Shown one piece after another: positions 6,552 through 13,220 of a stretch of DNA of 31,268 nucleotides (the first letter of the stretch is position 1; the number at the start of each line of letters is the position of its first letter). The stretch lies in NCBI GenBank assembly GCA_030639305.1, contig DAOWCY010000068.1:1-31268 (forward strand). Direction: 5' to 3'. Below the pieces are notes generated by a model. The model searched no databases. It was given only the letters and a program-made list of their open reading frames with translations, and was not told where the DNA came from. Both the position numbers and the translations under genes were made by a program. The DNA is from JAGLQA01 sp023135565 (GTDB lineage: Bacteria; Acidobacteriota; Aminicenantia; UBA2199).

Positions 6552-7542
6552 GATTACGGCTATATTGTTTCTTTTTGTTATCACCGCCTCTTTACACGCG
6601 GAGAAGATGGCAACTTTAACGGAAATTTCCCAGGCCAAAATGATTGCAGTTGCAGGCGAAAAGCTTTACATCTCCGAACCGTCCGGTTTTTCCGTATATT
6701 CTTTGAAAACTTTCCAATTATTAAAAAAAGTCGGTGAAAAAGGGCAGGGGCCCGGTGAGTTTTTAATCGCTCCGCTCATAAGATTTGCCGGGGATAAACC
6801 TATTTTTTTGGATAGAAGACAGCGAAAAATCGTTTTTTATTCAAATGATTTCCAGGTTATCAAGGAACATAGATTCTTATTTGATGTTTTTGATGTCATC
6901 CCTATAGGGGGAAATTATGCGATCTTCAAGGACATTGTAATAAAAAAGAATATAAGGTTCTGCATTTCTCTTTTTGATGGAAATTTCAAAAACATCAAAA
7001 CTATATCAAAACAAGGAAATATATTAGACAGCAAAAGTGGATATAACTATACGATTAGACCGTTCTATGGAGTGCAGTGCTGGTTAGATAAAATTTATGT
7101 CGTCGATGGAAGAAAAGGGTTTTTTATAGAGGTCTTCGATCAAAATGGAAACTTCCTTTATAAGATTAATAAAAAATACGAAAAAATAAAAACCACGGAT
7201 ATTCATAAAAAAAACCGATATGAATTATTAAAGCAGTATCCAGTGTTCAAGAAGTTTCCCCTCAGCCACTGGAAATTCCCCGAATATCTACCTGCTATCA
7301 AGGCTTTTTTTGTTATCGATAATAAAATTTTCGTAAAAACCTATCATGTTAAAGGTGGCAAAGAAGAATATATAGTAATGGATTTGAAAGGAAACGAACA
7401 AAAAAGAGTATTCCTGCCTTTTGTCATCATGCGTTTCTTTGCCTTGAAAAATGGAAAATTCTATTATCTAAAAGATAACGAAATTAGCGAAGAATGGGAA
7501 CTGCATGTGATCGACATCGAAAAAGCCGGGGAAAGCCGATAG
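6532..7542 (+). CDS. Secreted 6-bladed beta-propeller protein, RiPP module B
   Basis: A 336-residue exported protein. ATG 6532 is preferred, with GTGAGG ten bases upstream; a GTG at 6517 is the first in-frame alternative. The gene starts inside the end of the maturase gene, so the two are probably translationally coupled. Residues 1-23 form a signal peptide ending in LHA. Propeller strands follow, including KVGEKGQGPGEF near 66-77, the same GQGPG(E/D)F turn as in the module A propeller. There are no catalytic residues I recognise. Coupling to the maturase argues for a role in the peptide system, for example binding the mature product in the periplasm or at the surface, which is inference. Confidence 0.8.
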   Translation: MNQKSCKITAILFLFVITASLHAEKMATLTEISQAKMIAVAGEKLYISEPSGFSVYSLKTFQLLKKVGEKGQGPGEFLIAPLIRFAGDKPIFLDRRQRKIVFYSNDFQVIKEHRFLFDVFDVIPIGGNYAIFKDIVIKKNIRFCISLFDGNFKNIKTISKQGNILDSKSGYNYTIRPFYGVQCWLDKIYVVDGRKGFFIEVFDQNGNFLYKINKKYEKIKTTDIHKKNRYELLKQYPVFKKFPLSHWKFPEYLPAIKAFFVIDNKIFVKTYHVKGGKEEYIVMDLKGNEQKRVFLPFVIMRFFALKNGKFYYLKDNEISEEWELHVIDIEKAGESR

Positions 7543-7545
7543 TCA

Positions 7546-7682
7546 AAAACCGGTTAAATTAACGGAAAATAGGACAATTTAAGCAAAAATCCGTTAATTT
7601 AACCGAAAATTCGTTGATTTGACGACTAATCGGTCGATTTAAGCAAGAAACCGTCTCAAGTGACGAAAAATCCGTCGATAAG
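7546..7682. repeat. Degenerate 20-bp tandem repeat array, about 7 units
   Basis: About seven head-to-tail units of 19-21 bp follow the approximate consensus AAAATCCGTTGATTTAACGA. Examples are AAAATCCGTTAATTTAACCG (from about 7575), AAAATTCGTTGATTTGACGA (next) and CTAATCGGTCGATTTAAGCA (next). A further half-like copy, GAAAATCGGTTGATTTTTAT, lies near 7891-7910. The array starts four bases after the propeller stop. The regular two-turn period resembles iterons or stacked binding sites, but no cognate protein is known. Confidence 0.65.
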
Positions 7683-7970
7683 GAACAGCCGGGGACGGTG
7701 AGTGGGTTTGTGGGAATTTTAAAAAACCGGGGGCTTTTCTGCGAAAGAAAACCGAAAATCAGGGTGTTACCTTTTTCGGCGCTCGACGTTGACCGGGCAT
7801 TATAGTTGTCGTCAGGAGGGAGTTATAGTTGTCGTTGATCAGGAGGGGGCGGGAGCGCGGTTTTCCGGCGCCCCCAATCTTATAATGACCGAAAATCGGT
7901 TGATTTTTATTACAGCTTTTAAAAGATTTGGAGATAGGAGCAGTGAACTGAGAAACTAAATTTTAGTCTC
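7683..7970. other. Intergenic stretch with short direct repeats, no gene
   Basis: No protein is encoded. The 13-base block TTATAGTTGTCGT occurs at 7800-7812 and 7823-7835, each followed by TCAGGAGGG. A GC-rich imperfect hairpin lies at about 7844-7875 (GGGGGCG…CGCCCCC), followed by TATAAT at 7881-7886, which could be a -10 for the next gene though no good -35 is seen. The GC content differs clearly from the AT-rich module to the left. Confidence 0.45.
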
Positions 7971-10900
7971 GTGCCTGTCTTGATTTTTTCGCTGTTTTCG
8001 ACTATCATAAATAAAATGAATCCGGTAAATAACGATAAATTAACAGTTGCAAATGATGACTATGAACCCCAGTTCATTAATTTCCACGACTTGATTAAAT
8101 TCAGGGTCAGGGAAATTCTATTAGTGTCCAGTTTTTACGACGCTTTCGTTTTGGAAGAAGACGGCCGCCTGTCGGACAGGATCTTCAGCGAATATATCGA
8201 CCTGAATTTAAGGTTTATCCCCAGGATTACCCGGGTGCCCAGCGCCGAAGATGCCCTAAAAGCCATCGATACCGTCAACTATGACCTGGTTATCACTATG
8301 ACCCGCATCGCCGACATGGACCCTTTGGAATTCGGCAAAAAAGTCAAAGAACTAAAACCCGGTATGCCGGTTGTACTGCTCACCTATGACCGGCTGGATG
8401 TGCCGCTCCTAATCGCCCTGAGAAAAACGAAAGGGATCGATAAAGTTTTTTATTGGACCGGGGATACCAGGATACTGCTGGCAATCATAAAGTATATCGA
8501 AGATTTAAGAAATGTAGACAACGATATCGACTTAGGAGTCTGGGTAATCCTGGTCATCGAGGATTCACCGCGGTTCTACTCTATTTTCCTACCGCTTATC
8601 TATACGGAGATAATGACTCAAACCAGGATGCTGATTTCAGAAGGCGTCAACGACCTGCACCGGCTGCTGAGGATGAGAGCCAGACCCAAAATCCTGCTGG
8701 CCGAAACCTACGAAGAAGGCAAAAAACTCTATAAAAAATACAAAAAAAGTTTGTTAGGCGTTATTTCGGATGTGCGCTTTCCCCGCAAAGGAGAAATCGA
8801 CCAGGAAGCGGGATTCAGGTTTGCCCGCCGGGTGAGACGCGAAATACCGGACCTGCCCTTCCTGTTACAATCATCGAATTTAGAAAACAAAAAGGTCGCC
8901 TTAGAAAATGAATTGGAGTTCCTGGATAAAAGTTCGGATAATCTTTTACATGATCTTCATGGTTTTATTTTATCCAATTTCGGTTTCGGCGACTTTGTTT
9001 TTAAAAATAGCCTGGGCAAAGAGATCGCACGGGCAAAAAACATTTCGGAATTTGCTAAAATGCTGCGCGTGGTGCCGGACGAGAGTATCGAGTACCATGC
9101 CACCAGGAATCATATCTCCCGCTGGCTGCGGGCCAGGACGGAATTCGACGCGGCCCGGGAATTAAGGCCCAAAAAAATTTCCGATTTCGACAACATGGCG
9201 GAGATAAAAAATTTCCTTTTGCAAGAGATCCACAAATTAATTCAGTTCAACCAATATGGGGTTATTTCCGATTTCGGTAAGATCCGCTTCGACTTAGAAA
9301 ATTCCTTTATCCGCTTAGGAAACGGCTCTTTAGGGGGTAAAGCAAGAGGGATCGCTTTTCTTAACGCCCTCCTGGCCCAGACTCGCTTACAGGAAAAGTT
9401 TCCCGGTATCGAAATAAGAACGCCCAATACTTTTGTGATTTGCAGCGAAGTGTTCGAAGAGTTCGTGGATCGTAATAACCTGCAGGAGTTTGCTATCTCG
9501 GAAACGGACAACGGCAAAATCGCTAAGAAGTTCCTCAAAGCAAAATTTCCTCCCAAATTAAAAAAAGACTTAGAAACGCTGCTGAAAAATGTGGATTACC
9601 CTATCGCCGTCAGGTCGTCGAGTCTTTTAGAAGATTCCCAGGCCCTACCTTTTGCCGGGCTTTATTACACTTATATGCTGCCTAACAATAATACCGAGCT
9701 GAAACATAGATTAAAACAGTTAACTAATGCGGTAAAACTGGTTTTTGCGTCGGTGTTCTACAAATCGCCCAAGGAATATGTGCGGAATACCAATTTCAGG
9801 ATCGAAGAAGAAAAAATGGCGGTCATTATCCAACAGACCGTAGGGCAATCTTATAACGGCAGGCTTTACCCGGTAGTTTCAGGTGTGGCGCAGTCGTATA
9901 ATTTTTATCCCATTTCCCACATGGAGCCGGAAGACGGCATCGTGCAATTGGCTTTAGGGTTGGGCATCCTGATTGCCGAAGGCGCCCAGACCTACCGGTT
10001 TTCCCCGAAATACCCGCAGATGAATCCCCCTTATTCTTCTGCCGGCGAATTTTTACAAAAGTCACAGAGCTATTTTTACGCGCTCAACCTTGGGGAAAAA
10101 AAAGCGCAGGTCAGCCAGGATGAGAAATCCAATCTTTTGAAACTCGATTTGCCGGCGGCTGAGGAAGACGGTTCTTTATTTTTTGTGGCAAGCACTTATT
10201 CAGGGGCGGAAGACACCATCAGGGACACACTCTCGATTGCCGGGCCCCGGGTGGTCACTTTTGCCAACATTTTGAAGTACAACGTGTTCCCTTTAGCTGA
10301 GGTAACCGGGGAGATTTTGCAAATCGGCCGCCGGGCTTTCGGTTGTCATATCGAAGTGGAGTTTGCTTTAAATCTTTTCAAAGACAAAGAGAGAAAGCCT
10401 GAATTTTTTCTTTTGCAGATCAGGCCCATGGTTACAGGCCGGGAGAAAGTAGAGATTTCTTTAGAAAACACGAATCCCGGGGATATATTTTGTTTATCCG
10501 GGCATTCCATGGGGAACGGGATTTTTAATGATTTGTATGACGTCGTATATGTTGACCCGCGGCTTTTCGATCCTGCCCGCAGCCGGGAAATTGCCGAAGA
10601 GATAGGTAAAATCAACCGCAAGCTGGCTGCGGAGGAGCGGGAATATATATTGATCGGTTTTGGGCGTTGGGGCACGTCGGACCCCTGGTTAGGCATCCCG
10701 GTGGAGTGGTATCACATATCGCAGGCCCGGGTATTTATAGAGTCCAATCTTGAGAATTTTAATATCGAGCCGTCTTTAGGCAGTCATTTTTTTCATAATA
10801 TGATCTCTTTAAAGATGGGTTATCTTCATATAAAGAAGACCACTGAGCAGGAGTTTATATTGTGGGATTGGTTGAAAGAGCAGGAAGTTTTTAACCAAAC

Positions 10901-11006
10901 CAAATATGTGAAGCATGTGCGTTTCAGCGAACCTTTAACGGCGCGGATCAATGCCCGCACATCGAAGGGAATGATTTTGAAACCCTGCGGTGCAGGGAGC
11001 CTATAA
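7971..11006 (+). CDS. Receiver-like / PEP-synthase-type ATP-binding protein (1011 aa)
   Basis: A large cytoplasmic protein. Residues about 45-175 and 190-330 look like two divergent response-regulator receiver folds (EILLVSSFYDAF…DLVITMTRIADMDPLEF; WVILVIEDSPRFYSIF…LLGVISDVRFPRKGEID). A PPDK/PEP-synthase N-terminal ATP-binding domain follows: LGGKARG from 454, IAVRSSSLLEDS from 545 and FLLQIRPM near 812-820, the usual end of this ATP-grasp. The swivelling His domain and the PEP/pyruvate TIM barrel are absent; the last 190 residues form a separate region (YILIGFGRWGTSDPWLG). It is therefore unlikely to be a PEP synthase and may be a regulated phosphotransferase. The GTG start at 7971 and ATG 8016 both lack a strong ribosome binding site. 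The family appears, from memory, as a PEP/pyruvate-binding domain protein in Bacteroidota and related phyla. Confidence 0.75.
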   Translation: MPVLIFSLFSTIINKMNPVNNDKLTVANDDYEPQFINFHDLIKFRVREILLVSSFYDAFVLEEDGRLSDRIFSEYIDLNLRFIPRITRVPSAEDALKAIDTVNYDLVITMTRIADMDPLEFGKKVKELKPGMPVVLLTYDRLDVPLLIALRKTKGIDKVFYWTGDTRILLAIIKYIEDLRNVDNDIDLGVWVILVIEDSPRFYSIFLPLIYTEIMTQTRMLISEGVNDLHRLLRMRARPKILLAETYEEGKKLYKKYKKSLLGVISDVRFPRKGEIDQEAGFRFARRVRREIPDLPFLLQSSNLENKKVALENELEFLDKSSDNLLHDLHGFILSNFGFGDFVFKNSLGKEIARAKNISEFAKMLRVVPDESIEYHATRNHISRWLRARTEFDAARELRPKKISDFDNMAEIKNFLLQEIHKLIQFNQYGVISDFGKIRFDLENSFIRLGNGSLGGKARGIAFLNALLAQTRLQEKFPGIEIRTPNTFVICSEVFEEFVDRNNLQEFAISETDNGKIAKKFLKAKFPPKLKKDLETLLKNVDYPIAVRSSSLLEDSQALPFAGLYYTYMLPNNNTELKHRLKQLTNAVKLVFASVFYKSPKEYVRNTNFRIEEEKMAVIIQQTVGQSYNGRLYPVVSGVAQSYNFYPISHMEPEDGIVQLALGLGILIAEGAQTYRFSPKYPQMNPPYSSAGEFLQKSQSYFYALNLGEKKAQVSQDEKSNLLKLDLPAAEEDGSLFFVASTYSGAEDTIRDTLSIAGPRVVTFANILKYNVFPLAEVTGEILQIGRRAFGCHIEVEFALNLFKDKERKPEFFLLQIRPMVTGREKVEISLENTNPGDIFCLSGHSMGNGIFNDLYDVVYVDPRLFDPARSREIAEEIGKINRKLAAEEREYILIGFGRWGTSDPWLGIPVEWYHISQARVFIESNLENFNIEPSLGSHFFHNMISLKMGYLHIKKTTEQEFILWDWLKEQEVFNQTKYVKHVRFSEPLTARINARTSKGMILKPCGAGSL

Positions 11007-11036
11007 GGAGCTTTCGAGTAACATAAAAGCGTATCG

Positions 11037-11115
11037 CTCATCAAAAGTTTTGGGAGTCCAGAACCCTTTTTCAAAAGGGTTTTGGCCGCCGGAGGCTAAG
11101 ATGGTGGGTGCGCCG
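11037..11115 (-). repeat. Dispersed intergenic repeat, copy B (partial, inverted)
   Basis: TCAAAAGTTTTGGGAGTCC, AACCCTTTTTCAAAAGGGTT and GGCCGCCGGAGGC appear in this order, followed by GGGTGCGCCG. The GCCGCCGGAGGC block is the reverse complement of the CCTCCGGCGGC block in other copies. The AACCC…GGGTT palindrome can fold as a hairpin just after the 3' end of the preceding gene and could serve as a terminator. Confidence 0.6.
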
Positions 11116-11152
11116 AACGTCCTACAACAGTGCTGAGTTTATTTTTTTGTTT

Positions 11153-11181
11153 TTGACAGTTGAGTGCCGATATAGTAAAAT
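11153..11181 (+). promoter_or_regulatory. Sigma70-type promoter of the secreted/membrane protein pair
   Basis: TTGACA at 11153-11158 and TAAAAT at 11176-11181 have a 17-base spacer and lie 30 bases upstream of the next start codon. Confidence 0.65.
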
Positions 11182-11211
11182 TAAAAGTTAAAAATAAAAG
11201 GAGGTAATAAA

Positions 11212-11640
11212 ATGTTAAAAAAGAGTCAATTTATTTTGATTATTTTTCTTTTGTGTATCTCTTATGCTTATGCAGGCGCCCCGGGAGCGGACGAAAAGGT
11301 GAGTCAAAAGGGCGCCTTGAACATTACCGTCAAGTCTAATGATATCCTGGTCGATACGGCATTTTCTAAATACAAGTACGTGGTAAAACTCAAAAGAACC
11401 CGGCAATTAAATGGTGAAAACGTTGCAATGGAAATAGCTGACGAAAGAACAGGAAGCAGCGAATTGTTGAAAAAGCCTTTAACTTTCTATTTCAAAAAAT
11501 ACGGTTACTATGAAGTTGAATGTAATGGGTATGATAATAATTCAAAAAGAATTTTTCATATGAAATCCGGTAATATAAAACATGCCGGTAAATCGACTCA
11601 TATCGCAATTTCACAGACCACGTCCACCTGCAAAGATTAG
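11212..11640 (+). CDS. Small secreted protein of unknown function (142 aa)
   Basis: ATG 11212 is preceded by AAAGGAGGT. Residues 1-21 form a clear Sec signal peptide (MLKKSQFILIIFLLCISYAYA, cleavage after AYA). The mature part of about 120 residues is rich in Lys, Thr and Ser, with beta-prone stretches (ALNITVKSNDILVDT, KYKYVVKLKRTRQL, LTFYFKKYGYYEVECNGYD) and two cysteines that could form a disulfide. I recognise no domain. The gene lies 49 bases before a membrane protein gene and probably shares its transcript. Both genes are AT-rich compared with their neighbours, suggesting acquisition from elsewhere. Confidence 0.7.
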   Translation: MLKKSQFILIIFLLCISYAYAGAPGADEKVSQKGALNITVKSNDILVDTAFSKYKYVVKLKRTRQLNGENVAMEIADERTGSSELLKKPLTFYFKKYGYYEVECNGYDNNSKRIFHMKSGNIKHAGKSTHIAISQTTSTCKD

Positions 11641-11689
11641 AATTTGCCGGTAAAAGCAACAGATATCAATATTTAAAGGAGAAACTCGA

Positions 11690-12895
11690 ATGAGCGCTAG
11701 TGAAACCCCGAAGTGGCTGCTGGAAACTCAAAACAAGAGTTGGGAACCTGAAATCCTAATTTCAGGAATCACGCTTACCTTCATATTTATTCTCTCTAAT
11801 CATATTTACAATTTTTATGGTATGCTGGTTCAAGATTTTGCCGTGTGGGACGCCGTCGCGAGAACTTTATATAAAGTGTCGATAATCATATTAACGGGAT
11901 TAAAAATAATTTTGATCTTTCATTTGATATTAAGGGGACTGTGGACCGGCTTTGTGGGTCTCAGCTATGTGTTCCCGGAGGGCGTGAACAGGCTGAACTT
12001 ATCAAAATCCGCAAAGAAGATTCATTATGATAAACCGGAAACATTCGTCATAAAAATAGAAAAGATTTGCAGTTTGCTATTTTCTTTTATTTTTTCCTCT
12101 TTCATATTTGTGCTGGGTTTCTTTTTGCTGTTTATCCCGATTGTTATTTTGTTTGTACTGGGATTGGACATATCCTACATCCGGATTATCAATCTTTATG
12201 TTGTCCTACCGTTAATAGTGATCCTGACATTACTTGCAATCCTGTTGGAAACAAAATTCCAGAAAACCACCATACTTAATAAACTCGACATCCTTCTTAC
12301 AATCTATTACACCAATATCGGGAAAATTAAAACTAACTTAATTTTTCTATCTTATTTTTTGATTATTTTTTTACTGTCTTCCGGCGATATATCTAAGTTT
12401 GACTTTAAAAACAAGAAAAGCTCAGAAATTTCTACCAGGGGCGGTATTGTTCATTTAAATAAAAAATTTTATGAAGCCTCGAGAGATCAAAAATTAAGAA
12501 TCCCGAAAGCAGCCATCGACCGGTTCCGGGTAACAGACAATGCGATAGAATTATTTATCGGTTTTTACAAAGAGGACATGTATACCATCAAAAAGTTAAA
12601 AAACAATCCTGAGTTTTTAAAAAAGTTCGAGATAAAAGCGGATAAAGCAGGGATGTATTTACATGATTTATACAAAATTGTTGTCGATGATAAAATTATT
12701 CCAGGCTTGAAGTGGTACAGCACCGATCATAAGCATACAAACCAGGCGGGAATAATTACTAAGATCCCCCTGGATACTCTAACAAACGGCTATCATGAAT
12801 TAAAAATCAACAAGGTTTATTGGAGTACTAATAAGAAAAAAATGAAGCTTATCGACAATTGGGAGATCATCCCCTTTGAAATAGAAAACAAATAA
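11690..12895 (+). CDS. Multi-spanning membrane protein of unknown function (401 aa)
   Basis: AAAGGAG stands nine bases before ATG 11690. About five or six hydrophobic segments occupy the N-terminal 235 residues (near 22-47, 63-85, a long stretch 128-160 that may cross twice, 165-188 and 212-230). The C-terminal 170 residues are soluble and charged, with beta-rich sequence (AIDRFRVTDNAIELFIGFYKEDMY; GYHELKINKVYWSTNKKKMK). I recognise no family and see no catalytic motif. The topology fits an inner-membrane protein with a large soluble tail, possibly partnered with the small secreted protein encoded upstream. AT-rich. Confidence 0.7.
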   Translation: MSASETPKWLLETQNKSWEPEILISGITLTFIFILSNHIYNFYGMLVQDFAVWDAVARTLYKVSIIILTGLKIILIFHLILRGLWTGFVGLSYVFPEGVNRLNLSKSAKKIHYDKPETFVIKIEKICSLLFSFIFSSFIFVLGFFLLFIPIVILFVLGLDISYIRIINLYVVLPLIVILTLLAILLETKFQKTTILNKLDILLTIYYTNIGKIKTNLIFLSYFLIIFLLSSGDISKFDFKNKKSSEISTRGGIVHLNKKFYEASRDQKLRIPKAAIDRFRVTDNAIELFIGFYKEDMYTIKKLKNNPEFLKKFEIKADKAGMYLHDLYKIVVDDKIIPGLKWYSTDHKHTNQAGIITKIPLDTLTNGYHELKINKVYWSTNKKKMKLIDNWEIIPFEIENK

Positions 12896-12920
12896 TGTAT
12901 AAGTTAATGTTACAGGTATT

Positions 12921-13042
12921 TACGACTTGCCTCCGGCGGCCCTGCCGGGGGCCAAACTTTTGAAAAAGTTTGAACAAAACTTTTGTCGATTGAAAAGCGC
13001 TAACCTTGCCACGCAGCCCCTTATAGGCTCCCTCCCCACAGG
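12921..13042 (+). repeat. Dispersed intergenic repeat, copy C
   Basis: Blocks ACGACTTGCCTCCGGCGGCC, GGGGGCCAAACTTTTGAAAA (with the AAACTTTTGAAAAAGTTT palindrome), AACAAAACTTTTGT, TGCCACGCAGCCCC and TTATAGGCTCCC occur in this order. This is the fullest match to copy D. It sits just after the 3' end of the membrane protein gene. Confidence 0.8.
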
Positions 13043-13088
13043 ACGAACTGCTGCTTTTTTCCAAAACCGGGTAGTTCTCCTTTTTTTC

Positions 13089-13117
13089 TTGCATTATAAG
13101 TCCATTTCAGATAAAAT
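13089..13117 (+). promoter_or_regulatory. Probable promoter of the hybrid histidine kinase gene
   Basis: TTGCAT at 13089-13094 and TAAAAT at 13112-13117 have a 17-base spacer and lie about 100 bases upstream of the kinase start. Between this element and the gene (13118-13220) I see nothing else. Confidence 0.5.
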
Positions 13118-13220
13118 ACTCTTTTAGAAACTCGAAAATGTTAAACTAAGGCCGAATGTATCCGTATTTTAAGTTTTAGTAATTATAAAATTTTCAAGAT
13201 TCGTTGAAGCACAACCGGTT

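Noticed and set aside
7546..7682. CRISPR array
   Set aside because: The units are contiguous and degenerate with no unique spacers, and no cas genes are present.
7844..7886. Rho-independent terminator after the 20-bp array
   Set aside because: The GC-rich hairpin is imperfect and is followed by AATCTTATAATG rather than a T-run.
7971..11006. Phosphoenolpyruvate synthase or pyruvate phosphate dikinase
   Set aside because: Only the ATP-binding half is present; the catalytic His swivel domain and the PEP/pyruvate barrel are missing.
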